Origin: Candidatus Woesebacteria bacterium RIFCSPHIGHO2_01_FULL_44_10
Lineage (GTDB): Bacteria > Patescibacteriota > Microgenomatia > UBA8517
DNA length: 34,715 bases
Direction of reading: 5' to 3'
Assembly: GCA_001792465.1 (NCBI GenBank)
Contig: MGGO01000008.1
Coordinates: forward strand, 20,575 to 55,289
Of the stretch, positions 1-8,870 are shown one piece after another. The position numbers and the translations under genes were made by a program. Every line of letters begins with the position of its first letter. The first letter of the stretch is position 1. The notes below the pieces were generated by a model. The model was given only the letters and a program-made list of their open reading frames with translations. It made no database searches and had not been told where the DNA came from.

Positions 1-7
1 TATGCCT

Positions 8-1570
8 ATGGCGAAACTCAAAAAGAGTGACGTTGAGCACGTAGCAAAGCTGGCGAACTTAACCCTCAGCCAAAAGGAACTCACGCAATACACCAAGCAA
101 CTGGAGGCAGTTTTAGATTACATGGACGTACTTAACGAATTAGACACTTCTGCCGTTGAACCTACTTACCAAATTTTAGACGACACCAAGAATATTTTTC
201 GGGAGGACAAAGTCCAGAGTTCTTTGACTCAAGATGATGCGCTTTCATCGGCAAAAGACACTTACAATGGTTTTTTTGTAGCAGCTGATGTATTTGGCTC
301 CAAAAAAGAAAAAAATATCCCCGAAAAAGCCACTTCCAGGATTAAATTAGATCAATATAACGCTATTCTTACAAAAGCTAATCCGGAAGGGAACTTAGGT
401 CACAAAGATCTTTTTGTGACCAAAGGTATAGAAACCACAGCTGGTTCAAGAGTATTAGCGGGCTATCTGCCTCAATATGATGGCACGGTAGTTAAACTTC
501 TCAAAGACGCAGGGTATGTTACCAAATACAAATTAAATCAAGACGCGTGGGGCCACGGTGCAAGCGGAGAAAACTCAGATTTTGGTCCGACAAAAAATCC
601 TTGGGATATGTCGAAAGTTTCCGGCGGTTCGTCTAGCGGCAGTGCGGTGGCGGTGGCTACTGGGGTGGTTGAGCTTGCGACCGCAACCGATACATGCGGG
701 TCAGTCAGAATGCCAGCTTCTTACACAAATGTTTGTGGGATAAAACCAACCTACGGAGCTGTGAGCAGATATGGGGTGATTGCTTTTGCCAGTAGTTTAG
801 ATTGTCCAAGCCTTATTTCATCCACAGTCACCAAACTTAGGAAATATTTTCAAATAATTTACAAAGGTGACCCCTTAGATGCAACCAGTCAGAGCAAAGC
901 CAGATCAGAGCATGTGGACAAGAAAGTCAAAAAGCTGGGCATACCAAGAGAATTTATTTCTGAAGGAATTGATAAAGAAACAAGAGAAATTTTTTTGAAG
1001 GCAACAGAGATCTATAAAAGTTTAGGCTATGAAATAGTGGATATTTCCCTTCCACATACCAAGTATGGCGTAGCAGCCTACTACATCATCGCTCCCACTG
1101 AAACAGCGAGCAATTTATCGCGATATGATGGGGTACGGTATGGCCACCCACGCTCTTTTTTTGGACCAGAGGCTAAGCGAAGAATCATGCTGGGGACGTT
1201 CGCCTCGTCAGCCGGCTATGTTGGTAGGTATTATGAGAAAGCGGCCAGGGCAAGAACGTTAATAAAAAGTGATTTGGCAAAAGCCTTTGAAAAGGTGGAT
1301 GCAATTGTGGCCCCCGTTTCACCTATTCCTCCGTATGACATAGGGGAGAAGGTAAACGACCCACTGCAGCTTTATTTAATGGATGTCTACGCAGCCCCAG
1401 CTAGTTTGTCTGGTGTTCCTTCCTTAGCTCTTCCTTGTGGGTTTACAAATTCTGGACTTCCAACGGGTATGCAGATTTTTGGTCCCAGATGGTCTGAAGG
1501 TGCACTCTTTGACTTGGGAGAAAAGTACCAAGCAAAAACAGACTGGCACAAGAAAAAGCCTAAAGTATGA
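8..1570 (+). CDS. gatCA: GatC-GatA fusion, Asp/Glu-tRNA amidotransferase subunits C and A
   Basis: The first ~97 residues match GatC (start MAKLKKSDVEHVAKLANL, later DTYNGFFVAADVF) and the rest is the GatA amidase. With GatB it would convert mischarged Glu-tRNA(Gln) or Asp-tRNA(Asn) to the cognate aminoacyl-tRNA. The amidase-signature triad is visible, counting from the alternative first ATG at 2: Lys135 in GHKDLF, cis-Ser211 in GGSSSGS, and Ser234 in DTCGSVRMP, where families usually have DTGGS. The N-terminal helices of GatA are nearly gone: only a short linker separates the GatC tail from the catalytic lysine, and the GatA part is ~425 residues against ~480 usually. The C-terminus (TDWHKKKP) is intact. 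ATG at 8 fits the GatC family best; ATG at 2 is in frame, and upstream signals lie outside the window. The stop overlaps gatB by ATGA. Confidence 0.93.
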   Translation: MAKLKKSDVEHVAKLANLTLSQKELTQYTKQLEAVLDYMDVLNELDTSAVEPTYQILDDTKNIFREDKVQSSLTQDDALSSAKDTYNGFFVAADVFGSKKEKNIPEKATSRIKLDQYNAILTKANPEGNLGHKDLFVTKGIETTAGSRVLAGYLPQYDGTVVKLLKDAGYVTKYKLNQDAWGHGASGENSDFGPTKNPWDMSKVSGGSSSGSAVAVATGVVELATATDTCGSVRMPASYTNVCGIKPTYGAVSRYGVIAFASSLDCPSLISSTVTKLRKYFQIIYKGDPLDATSQSKARSEHVDKKVKKLGIPREFISEGIDKETREIFLKATEIYKSLGYEIVDISLPHTKYGVAAYYIIAPTETASNLSRYDGVRYGHPRSFFGPEAKRRIMLGTFASSAGYVGRYYEKAARARTLIKSDLAKAFEKVDAIVAPVSPIPPYDIGEKVNDPLQLYLMDVYAAPASLSGVPSLALPCGFTNSGLPTGMQIFGPRWSEGALFDLGEKYQAKTDWHKKKPKV

Positions 1571-2886
1571 GCAAATATCACCCCGTGATTGGATTGGAAG
1601 TGCATGTGGAGTTGGCAACTCAAAGCAAAATGTTTTGTGGCTGCCCAGCTGACCACTTTGCCGTTAGCCCCAACACTCAAACTTGCCCGGTGTGTTTGGG
1701 GTTGCCAGGGGCTTTGCCCGTACCCAATAAAAAGGCAGTAGAATGGACAATGATGTTAGGCTTGGCCCTTGATTGCAAGGTTAATCTCGAGTCTAAATTT
1801 GACCGCAAACATTATTTTTATCCAGACCTTCCTAAGGGTTACCAGATAAGCCAGTATGATGCGCCGCTTTGTGGGGTAGGAAAGCTAGGTAAAATACGAA
1901 TCAGGAGAGTTCATTTAGAGGAAGATACTGGTAAACTGCAGCACACAACACTCAATGGGAAGAAAGTTTCACTCGTTGATTTTAACCGCAGCGGTGTACC
2001 TTTGGTTGAAGTAGTTACCGAGCCGGATTTGACTTCTGCCCTGGAGGCTGAGAAATTTGCCAGGGAGTTGCAACTTATTATTCGATATTTGGGTATTTCT
2101 GACGCGGATATGGAAAAGGGCTCGATGAGATTAGAGGCCAATATATCCCTGGCCACTTCCGAAGTGGCCAAACTTCCAGGCTATAAGGTAGAGCTTAAGA
2201 ATATAAATTCTTTCGGGTTTATGAAAAAAGCAATTGGGGTTGAAATCAAGCGGCAAGAGGAAATTTTATCCTCAGGTAAAAAAGTTACTCAGGAAACCAG
2301 AGGTTATAGTGAAGAAACGGGTAAGACTTTTTCTCAGCGAACCAAAGAAGAAGAACAGGATTACCGTTATTTCCCTGAACCGGATATACCACCGATGAAA
2401 TATTCAAATAAACAAATAAACGAATTGTCAAATAAAATTCCAGAGTTGCCAAATGTCAAAAGAGAAAAATTAAAAAAACTTGGATTGTCAGTGAACTACG
2501 TTGAAGTTCTGGTCGCCGATAGGTCGCGGGCTGAGTATTTTGAACAGGCCCTTCGACAGGCTCAGGGTAAACTAGCCGAACCTGCTAAATTAATTGCTAG
2601 TGTAATGGTCAATCAAAATTTGGATCAAGATTTTCCCGAGCCGGCGGGACTGATTAGAAAATTGATAGAGCTGGGGAAGAGAAAGTATGTACAAGTAGAT
2701 GAGGTAGAAAAAGTAGTACAAGTAGTTCTGAAAGAAAACGGCAAAGCGGTGCAAGATTATAGTAAGGGTAAAAAAGAGGTCCTGGGCTTTTTGATCGGGC
2801 AAGTACAAGCCGGCCTGAAGGGCCAAGGCAACCCTAGGCAAATTCAAGAGATATTAGTAAATAGTCTGTCCGATGATCAAAACTAA
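1567..2886 (+). CDS. gatB: Asp/Glu-tRNA amidotransferase subunit B
   Basis: GatB activates the misacylated tRNA and receives ammonia from GatA. The start MSKYHPVIGLEVHVEL is the family N-terminus. Zinc-type cysteines are seen in CGC and CPVCLGLPG, and the catalytic cradle in DRKHYFYPDLPKGYQISQYD. The C-terminal GatB/YqeY tRNA-binding domain is present (about residue 310 onward, ending QIQEILVNSLSDD). At 439 residues it is somewhat shorter than the usual ~475. It starts inside the gatCA stop codon (ATGA), so translation is probably coupled. A 19-bp near-palindromic repeat (2549-2567) is read in frame as LRQAQG in the linker before the helical domain; see the repeat entry. Confidence 0.95.
   Translation: MSKYHPVIGLEVHVELATQSKMFCGCPADHFAVSPNTQTCPVCLGLPGALPVPNKKAVEWTMMLGLALDCKVNLESKFDRKHYFYPDLPKGYQISQYDAPLCGVGKLGKIRIRRVHLEEDTGKLQHTTLNGKKVSLVDFNRSGVPLVEVVTEPDLTSALEAEKFARELQLIIRYLGISDADMEKGSMRLEANISLATSEVAKLPGYKVELKNINSFGFMKKAIGVEIKRQEEILSSGKKVTQETRGYSEETGKTFSQRTKEEEQDYRYFPEPDIPPMKYSNKQINELSNKIPELPNVKREKLKKLGLSVNYVEVLVADRSRAEYFEQALRQAQGKLAEPAKLIASVMVNQNLDQDFPEPAGLIRKLIELGKRKYVQVDEVEKVVQVVLKENGKAVQDYSKGKKEVLGFLIGQVQAGLKGQGNPRQIQEILVNSLSDDQN
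2549..2567. repeat. Short dispersed repeat inside gatB
   Basis: CCCTTCGACAGGCTCAGGG has CCC and GGG ends with imperfect internal symmetry. The same core occurs twice in uvrB (20589-20608 and 21124-21142). It is translated as part of GatB. Confidence 0.6.
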
Positions 2887-4114
2887 ACGTTTTTTACATC
2901 TTTGGTTTTCTCAGGCGCTCTCACAGCTGACGATTCAAATCATGAACTTTCTGATCATTGTGAGAATTTTTGAAGCTACCGGATCGACGATTGCCACTTC
3001 CATTATTTGGATTGCCTACGCCCTCCCGGCGATTGTTCTGGGACCTTTTGCAGCTGCATTGGTTGATCTGGTTGACCGCCGCAGGGTTCTCATGCTGACC
3101 AATTTGCTTCAAGCCGTGGCTGTTTTTCTTTACGCTTTGAGTGATCCGAAATATTTATTTTTGTCGTACGGAGTGGTTTTGGTTTACGCGCTTTTTAACC
3201 AATTTTATGTTCCTGCGGAAGCTGCTTCCCTGCGCCGGGTGGTGCCCAAAGAAAAACTGCCTCAAGCCAATGGCATTTTTTTTGTTACCCAAAACGTCTC
3301 TGTTGTAGCTGGTTTTGGCCTGGCTGGTATTTTAAACAGTTTTATTGGCTATAAAAATTCTTTTTTGGCAGCAGCCGTAATGCTTTTTTTTGCTTTTATC
3401 AGCGTTTCGCTTTTGCCCAGGATGCGCGTTAAAAATAACTTGGGTAAGCGCTTTGAAGCAAAGTTAGCTAACTTTTTTGTGAAAATTAAGGAAGGCTACA
3501 GCTTTATCCGTGGCCACAAAGACGTTTTATTTCCATTTCTTTTGCTCATCGCGCTGCACGTTGCCTTAATCATTGTGACAACTAACTTGCCGGCTATGGC
3601 ACAGGATTTGTTGCGCATCAGTCCAAGCTATGCAGGATTTCTAATTGCGGTTCCGGCAGGCATTGGTGCTGCTTTGGGAACTCTGACCATAACTAAAGTT
3701 ATGAAAAAAGAGGTTAGGAAAAAGAGCATCATCGAAATAGGACTTGTTGTCATGGGTACCGCAATTTGGGCAACGGCCATCCTCCTGCCACAGCTTACTA
3801 CTCCGCTCACACGGATTGTCGCTTCGGTAGTTCTTTTCATGGCCGCCGGTGCGTCTTTTGTCGCGGTTGTCGTCCCGGCTCAAACTTATATTCAAGAAAA
3901 AACACCTGACGCGCTGATGGGTAGAGTATTTGGAAATTTTTGGTTTTTGGCAACGATAGCAACAATTTTCCCGGTGATGTTTTCGGCGACTATTAGCGAT
4001 GTTTTGGGCGTGCGCACCTTACTATTTTTACTTGGCTTTTTGGCCTTTTTAGCACTTACCATTTCGCTTAAAGAGGGCCAAAAGATTATTGAAAATCAGG
4101 AGTATCAAAAATGA
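2873..4114 (+). CDS. MFS transporter
   Basis: A 413-residue membrane protein with about 12 hydrophobic segments, beginning with the RFLHLWFSQALSQLTIQIMN type of start seen in the MFS_3/EntS-like subgroup. The inter-helix signature after the second helix is readable as DLVDRRRVLM. A cytoplasmic loop follows TM6 (RMRVKNNLGKRFEAKL). The family exports drugs, siderophores or other small molecules; the substrate cannot be told from sequence. The start overlaps the gatB end by 14 nt and the stop overlaps dnaE by ATGA, so it sits inside one transcription unit although it is functionally unrelated to both neighbours. Confidence 0.87.
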   Translation: MIKTKRFLHLWFSQALSQLTIQIMNFLIIVRIFEATGSTIATSIIWIAYALPAIVLGPFAAALVDLVDRRRVLMLTNLLQAVAVFLYALSDPKYLFLSYGVVLVYALFNQFYVPAEAASLRRVVPKEKLPQANGIFFVTQNVSVVAGFGLAGILNSFIGYKNSFLAAAVMLFFAFISVSLLPRMRVKNNLGKRFEAKLANFFVKIKEGYSFIRGHKDVLFPFLLLIALHVALIIVTTNLPAMAQDLLRISPSYAGFLIAVPAGIGAALGTLTITKVMKKEVRKKSIIEIGLVVMGTAIWATAILLPQLTTPLTRIVASVVLFMAAGASFVAVVVPAQTYIQEKTPDALMGRVFGNFWFLATIATIFPVMFSATISDVLGVRTLLFLLGFLAFLALTISLKEGQKIIENQEYQK

Positions 4115-7100
4115 TTTCGCACTTTGTTCATCTCCACGTCCACAGCGAATACAGTTTGTTGGACGGACTGTCAAAAATTCACAAGTCCTCCGCGCTTTTT
4201 GACCACTTGAAAGAAAATGGCATGGATACATGCGCGATAACCGATCATGGGGTGATGTATGGAGTTATCGAATTTTACAAAGCTGCCAAAAGAGAAAACA
4301 TCAAGCCCATTATTGGCATGGAGGGCTACATAGAAAGAGGGACTAAAAAAAATTATCATCTGCTCCTTCTGGCTAAAAACGTCACGGGCTACCAAAACTT
4401 AATGAAATTAACCTCACTAGCTCACCTTGAGGGTTACTATTACAAACCTCGTTTTAATAGAGAAACTCTGGCCAAGTACTCGAAGGGGTTAATTTGTACT
4501 TCAGCCTGTCCGCAGGGTGAGCTGATGCAGGCTTTATTTGAAGACGACATCAAGTCCGCCCGGGAAATTGCCCGCTGGCATCAGGAGATTTTTGGTGAGG
4601 ATTATTATTTTGAACTGCAAAGGCACGATTACGCCGGTTGGGCGGCGCAGGCTAGCCTACCCGAAGTAAAAAATGATCTTGCTCAAATGGCCCAAAACGT
4701 TAAAAAGGCAGAAAGCGGCATTTTAACAATCAGTCGAGAACTGGGAATTCCACTTGTTGCCACTAACGATGCGCACTACATAAAAAAGACTGACGCAACT
4801 GCCCAAGATGCGCTTTTGTGTATCGCCACGGGTAAAAACATTTCCGACGTTAAAAGAATGCGTTTTATCGACACACCGGATTTTTACTTAAAGTCGTCAG
4901 AAGAGATGGTTGAAGTTTTTTCAGACTTGCCCGAGGCCATTAAAAACTCCCGAGTGATTGCGGATAAATGCAATATCGAAATAGCCTTGGGCCAGTATCA
5001 CTTCCCCGAAGTGAAGCTGCAAAAAGGCTTAACCGCAGAGGAACAGTTAAAAGCAGAAACGATGAAGGGCTTGCCCAAACGCTATCCAAAGATAACCAAA
5101 GAAATTCGGCAACGAGTAAAAAGCGAGCTTGAGGTAATTATCTCCAAAGGCTATGCGGGCTACTTCTTAATTTTTCAGGATATGGCCCACTGGGCGGAGG
5201 CTAGGAATATTCCAATCAATACCCGAGGATCGGTGGCAGGTTCTATCGTGTCCTACAGCCTGAGAATTACCCAAGTTGACCCGATTCGTTTTTTACTCCC
5301 TTTTGAGCGGTTTTTAAACCCTAAACGGCCAAGCGCGCCTGACATAGACCTTGATATTGCCGATGACAAGCGCGAGGAAATGATCGCTTACTTAACCCAG
5401 AAATATGGGAGGGAAAAAGTTGCTCAGATTTGTACTTTTGGCAGAATGCTTGCGCGCGGTTCAGTAAGGGACAGTGCCCGTGTTATGGGCTACGACTACG
5501 CAACCGGCGACAGGATTGCCAAATTAATACCCATCGGTTCACAGGGCTTTCCCATGACCCTAAACCGAGCCTTGGAGGAAAGCATTGAACTGGCTCACCT
5601 AGTCAAGTCGGATGATGACGCTAAAAAAGTAATCACTTTGGCAAAACAAATCGAGGGCAACGCCAGGCACATTTCGGTCCACGCTGCCGGAGTTGTCATT
5701 TCCCCAACCACTTTAACCGATTTTACCCCCTTACAAAAAGAACCATCAGGAGAAAGACTAATTACTCAGTATGAAATGTGGTCAATTGACGATGTGGGCT
5801 TGGTTAAGCTTGACATCCTGGGTATCAGAAACCTGTCGATACTGGGGAAAGCGATTGAACTGGTCAGTCGAACTAGAAAGATTAAGGTAAACCTAAGCGG
5901 TCTACCTTTGGATGACAAAAAAACTTTTGAGATGCTCTCAAGGGGTGAAACAATGGGTACTTTTCAGCTCGGGGGTTCGGGGATGACGAGATATTTGGTT
6001 GACTTAAAGCCTGAAAAAGTTGAGGACTTGATGATCATGGTCGCTCTTTACAGGCCCGGGCCGATGAACAACATTGACGAATATATTGCCCGGAAACACG
6101 GCAAGAAAAAGGTCGTATATTATCACCCTAAAATGGAGAAGTTTTTAGCTAAATCTCTGGGGGTTTTAGTTTATCAAGATGACCTTTTATATACCGCGCT
6201 GGAGCTTGCCGGGTATGACTGGTTGGAGGTCGATAAATTCAGAAAAGCCGTCGGTAAAAAAATTCCGGAAGAGATGGCCCACCAGCACAAAAGATTCGTG
6301 GAAGGGTGTGTGAAGTTTTCCGAAATGACCAAAAAGGAGGCAGAAGGGCTTTGGAAGCTTTTTGAACCCTTTCAAGGTTACGGGTTTAACAAAGCCCACG
6401 CGGCAAGCTACGGAATGGTGGCTTACCAAACCGCCTATATGAAAGCCAATTACCCGGTTGAGTTTATGACCGCGGTTTTGACTGCAGAATCCTCGGATAA
6501 AGATAAAATTTCAGCGGCTGTGGCTGAATGCAGAAGGATGGGCATTGCCGTTTTGCCGCCGGACATTAATGAAAGCGCAGTTGATTTTACGGTGGTCAAG
6601 GAAGGCATTCGTTTTGGCCTCTCTGCCATTAAAAACGTCGGGGGTGCTGCTATCGAGGCAATTCTTTCAGCCAGAAAAGCCGGGCCTTTTTTATCTTTTG
6701 TAGATTTTGTTTCGCGGGTCGATAATCGAAAAGTCAACAAAAAAGTGGTGGAAAGTTTGATAAAAGTTGGGGCACTCTCGCCATTTGGCAGCCGGGCGGG
6801 GCTGCTTTCGTCTATGGACGGGGTTCGAGCCAGCATTCCTAAAAAAAACCACCATGAAGGCCAGCAAGGGCTTTTTGGCAGTCAAGCGACAAGCATTCTT
6901 AAAAGATCAGTAAAAACTTATGATACACCGGAATTAGATGATGAGGAAGTTCAAAGCTTAGAAAGGCAGCTGTTGGGCTTTTCACTTTCCGCCAAACCGG
7001 TGAGCGAAATACTCGAACCCATTGCTGCGCTTGCTACCCACAGAATTACAGATATAACCAGTGAGTTCAGTAAGGCCTCGCTGGTCAAGCTAGCTTGCGT

Positions 7101-7332
7101 GATTAGTGATGTACGAATCGTGATAACAAAAAGAACCGGACAAGAAATGGCATTTGCCCAAGTTAATGATGGAACGGGGTCAGTCACCATCGTAATTTTT
7201 CCCAGGCTTTTTGCCCAAATCCATGACCTGCTTGTTGATCACAAAGCCGTTTTAGTCACGGGCAAACTTGATGACCGCGGAGATGAAATATCAGTTCTGG
7301 CAGACGAGATTGTAAGTCCGAAGCTAGAATGA
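4111..7332 (+). CDS. dnaE: DNA polymerase III alpha subunit
   Basis: The replicative C-family polymerase, 1073 residues. The N-terminal PHP domain carries a full-looking set of metal ligands: HLHVH (H9, H11), D18, TDHG (H46), E71, H83, C133 and NDAH (D220, H222). The polymerase aspartates are in PDIDLDIAD (D411, D413) and KLDILG (D568). The helix-hairpin-helix/finger region (GYGFNKAHAASYG) and a C-terminal OB fold (from about residue 985) are present, but little follows the OB fold, so the tau-binding tail of longer DnaE forms appears absent. The intact PHP suggests intrinsic 3'-5' proofreading, as known for Thermus DnaE. The gene overlaps the MFS gene by ATGA. Its TGA stop lies in the extended -10 of rplS. 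Confidence 0.96.
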   Translation: MISHFVHLHVHSEYSLLDGLSKIHKSSALFDHLKENGMDTCAITDHGVMYGVIEFYKAAKRENIKPIIGMEGYIERGTKKNYHLLLLAKNVTGYQNLMKLTSLAHLEGYYYKPRFNRETLAKYSKGLICTSACPQGELMQALFEDDIKSAREIARWHQEIFGEDYYFELQRHDYAGWAAQASLPEVKNDLAQMAQNVKKAESGILTISRELGIPLVATNDAHYIKKTDATAQDALLCIATGKNISDVKRMRFIDTPDFYLKSSEEMVEVFSDLPEAIKNSRVIADKCNIEIALGQYHFPEVKLQKGLTAEEQLKAETMKGLPKRYPKITKEIRQRVKSELEVIISKGYAGYFLIFQDMAHWAEARNIPINTRGSVAGSIVSYSLRITQVDPIRFLLPFERFLNPKRPSAPDIDLDIADDKREEMIAYLTQKYGREKVAQICTFGRMLARGSVRDSARVMGYDYATGDRIAKLIPIGSQGFPMTLNRALEESIELAHLVKSDDDAKKVITLAKQIEGNARHISVHAAGVVISPTTLTDFTPLQKEPSGERLITQYEMWSIDDVGLVKLDILGIRNLSILGKAIELVSRTRKIKVNLSGLPLDDKKTFEMLSRGETMGTFQLGGSGMTRYLVDLKPEKVEDLMIMVALYRPGPMNNIDEYIARKHGKKKVVYYHPKMEKFLAKSLGVLVYQDDLLYTALELAGYDWLEVDKFRKAVGKKIPEEMAHQHKRFVEGCVKFSEMTKKEAEGLWKLFEPFQGYGFNKAHAASYGMVAYQTAYMKANYPVEFMTAVLTAESSDKDKISAAVAECRRMGIAVLPPDINESAVDFTVVKEGIRFGLSAIKNVGGAAIEAILSARKAGPFLSFVDFVSRVDNRKVNKKVVESLIKVGALSPFGSRAGLLSSMDGVRASIPKKNHHEGQQGLFGSQATSILKRSVKTYDTPELDDEEVQSLERQLLGFSLSAKPVSEILEPIAALATHRITDITSEFSKASLVKLACVISDVRIVITKRTGQEMAFAQVNDGTGSVTIVIFPRLFAQIHDLLVDHKAVLVTGKLDDRGDEISVLADEIVSPKLE

Positions 7333-7338
7333 TAAAAT
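7330..7338 (+). promoter_or_regulatory. Extended -10 for rplS, overlapping the dnaE stop
   Basis: TGATAAAAT, with the first three bases being the dnaE stop codon. Only 7 nt separate the hexamer from the rplS ATG, so transcription would begin at or next to the start codon (leaderless). Confidence 0.55.
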
Positions 7339-7345
7339 AGTACCC

Positions 7346-7783
7346 ATGGCGTTAAATGTGAAGTTAGGTGAAGTTGAATTTGGTGTTGGTGATGAGGTTG
7401 CCGTTCACCAAAAAATTAAAGAGGGAGAAAAGGAAAGAACCCAGGTATTTGAAGGTATGGTGATTAAAATCCGTGGCCGCGGCGAAAACAAAAGCTTCAC
7501 CGTGAGGCGCGTCGGAGCGCAGAAAATTGGTATTGAACGCATTTTCCCACTTGAATCTCCGGTTATTGAAAAAATTGAAGTGTCAAGGTCCGGCACTAAG
7601 GGTGTTAAGCGAAGTAAGCTTTATTACACCAGGGGCAAAAGCGCCAGAGATATTGAGCAAATCTATGCCCGGGCCAAGCGCAGGGAAGAAGCAAAACAGG
7701 CCAAGCCAAAGCCTAAAAGAAAAGTAAAAGCAAAGAAAAAAGCACTACCCAAAAAGATGGCTTCGAAAAAGACTTCAAAATAG
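7346..7783 (+). CDS. rplS: 50S ribosomal protein bL19
   Basis: The bL19 core is clear: FGVGDEVAVHQKI, RTQVFEGMVIKIRGRG, SFTVRRV, IERIFPLESPVIEKIEV and SKLYYTRGK. It sits at the subunit interface of the ribosome. The protein is 145 residues against ~115 usually, because the core is followed by about 40 residues rich in Lys, Ala and Pro, probably an rRNA-binding tail. No Shine-Dalgarno sequence precedes ATG 7346; a -10-like box does, suggesting a leaderless mRNA. Confidence 0.95.
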   Translation: MALNVKLGEVEFGVGDEVAVHQKIKEGEKERTQVFEGMVIKIRGRGENKSFTVRRVGAQKIGIERIFPLESPVIEKIEVSRSGTKGVKRSKLYYTRGKSARDIEQIYARAKRREEAKQAKPKPKRKVKAKKKALPKKMASKKTSK

Positions 7784-7798
7784 TATATGATTAAGATA

Positions 7799-8038
7799 AT
7801 GCCCAATTTTGAAGCACTCAATTTTAAATCAGCTCTTTGGGGCCCAATGGCTGGATTCCCGGTTTTTTTGGTTGCGGCCTTAGTGCTTTGGGATGTTGTT
7901 TGGAAGGGCCTTGCGCTTTGGAGGTCAGCGAGGCATGAACAAAAGGGTTGGTTCATAGCCCTTCTTATTTTAAACACCGCCGGAATTATACCAATTCTTT
8001 ACCTGGCTTTTTTTCAGAAGAAAACAAAAAAGAAATAA
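7799..8038 (+). CDS. DUF5652-like small membrane protein
   Basis: A 79-residue protein with two hydrophobic segments: about residues 14-32 (MAGFPVFLVAALVLWDVVW) and 45-66 (WFIALLILNTAGIIPILYLAFF), separated by KGLALWRSARHEQKG, with a Lys-rich end. This arrangement matches the DUF5652 family common in Patescibacteria, of unknown function; the match is from memory. ATG 7799 is preferred over the in-frame ATG 7787 because TATGAT at 7786-7791 would put the transcription start at 7799 and overlaps the earlier ATG. Confidence 0.75.
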   Translation: MPNFEALNFKSALWGPMAGFPVFLVAALVLWDVVWKGLALWRSARHEQKGWFIALLILNTAGIIPILYLAFFQKKTKKK

Positions 8039-8335
8039 CTAGTTGGTGGGGTGGTAACGATTTATGCGTCCTTCAAGGTCGTTAAACATTTTAATGGTTG
8101 GCGAGCTGGTCGCAACTCTAGAGATTCGTGTGGCAAGATCAATCTTGGCTTTAGAAACATGTAGCTTTAGTCGCCTTTCCATTTTTAACAAATCGATTTT
8201 AGTTGCGAAATCCTTGAGATCGTCTTTTGTAGCAAGTTTTTTGAGGTCATCTTTGGTGGCAAAAATTCCTTTTAGAAGTTTGACATCTGCCTGATTGAGT
8301 CTGGGTTTGACGGAAACCATAACTGATTTAAACAC
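8039..8335 (-). CDS. TKDDL-repeat coiled-coil protein
   Basis: About 98 residues, strongly charged and without a membrane segment. The middle carries three degenerate 8-10 residue repeats (ATKDDLKKL, ATKDDLKDF, ATKIDLLKM) followed by helical sequence rich in Lys and Arg, predicting a short coiled coil. Similar TKDDL/TKQDL repeats are frequent in CPR and phage proteins, without known function. The start is GTG 8335 or the in-frame ATG 8320. It is divergent from ruvC, and the two may share one AT-rich promoter core. The stop lies directly after the end of the DUF5652-like gene, so those two are convergent. Confidence 0.6.
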   Translation of the reverse strand: MFKSVMVSVKPRLNQADVKLLKGIFATKDDLKKLATKDDLKDFATKIDLLKMERRLKLHVSKAKIDLATRISRVATSSPTIKMFNDLEGRINRYHPTN

Positions 8336-8339
8336 AAAA

Positions 8340-8348
8340 TGCTATAAT
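8340..8348 (+). promoter_or_regulatory. Extended -10 for ruvC
   Basis: TGCTATAAT ends 6 nt before ATG 8355, giving a leaderless ruvC mRNA. The reverse strand reads ATTATAGC, 6-8 nt before GTG 8335, so the same box could fire both ways. Confidence 0.65.
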
Positions 8349-8354
8349 CAGTCA

Positions 8355-8870
8355 ATGCTGATTTTAGGGATTGATCCGGGGACGGCAACCACAGGATATG
8401 GCTTAGTTGAGACGAATGGCGGAAGCGCTTTAGCAGTGGTTAAATATGGTCTCATTGAGACAGGAAAAGACGGGACTCCGGAAAAAAGGCTCGCCATAAT
8501 TCATCGGCAGCTAACAAGCATAATTGACAAATACAAACCGGATGTTATGGCAATCGAAATGCTTTTTTTTGCTACAAACGCCAAGACGGCTATGCGGGTC
8601 GGCCAAGCCTGTGGAGCAATTATGCTTTCTGCCGCGCACAGCCATCTACCCTTGGTTGAATATGCTCCCGGTAAAATAAAAAAGACGGTAACCGGCAGCG
8701 GTCGCGCCGACAAAGATGCGATTCAAAAGAGCGTTCGGGAACATCTGGGCGCGGCTGTTCGCAAAGTCAAAGGTAAAAAAACGCATTTTGATAATACGGC
8801 GGATGCATTAGCGGTTGCAATTTGTCATATTAAAGAATTAGAGGGGGTGATAACTAGTGGCCAAAATTAA
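8355..8870 (+). CDS. ruvC: Holliday junction resolvase RuvC
   Basis: RuvC resolves Holliday junctions made by RuvAB. MLILGIDPGTATTGYG is the family N-terminus with catalytic D7. E68 lies in AIEMLFFATNAKTAMRVGQACG. The C-terminal acidic motif reads HFDNTADALAVAICH (D146, D150); the position three before the last Asp, usually Asp (His in Thermus), is Asn here with Asp just before it. The length is 171 residues, normal for the family. The in-frame TTG at 8295 is rejected as a start because it lies upstream of the promoter and adds non-family residues. The end overlaps the next gene by 14 nt. Confidence 0.93.
   Translation: MLILGIDPGTATTGYGLVETNGGSALAVVKYGLIETGKDGTPEKRLAIIHRQLTSIIDKYKPDVMAIEMLFFATNAKTAMRVGQACGAIMLSAAHSHLPLVEYAPGKIKKTVTGSGRADKDAIQKSVREHLGAAVRKVKGKKTHFDNTADALAVAICHIKELEGVITSGQN

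Noticed and set aside
6450..6836. Long antisense ORF within dnaE (128 codons), and similar shadow frames in other genes
   Set aside because: Mirror frames of well-supported genes, with no recognisable protein features or start signals.
8295..8354. TTG start giving a 20-residue longer RuvC
   Set aside because: It lies upstream of the extended -10 box, and the RuvC family begins at the ATG 8355 product.
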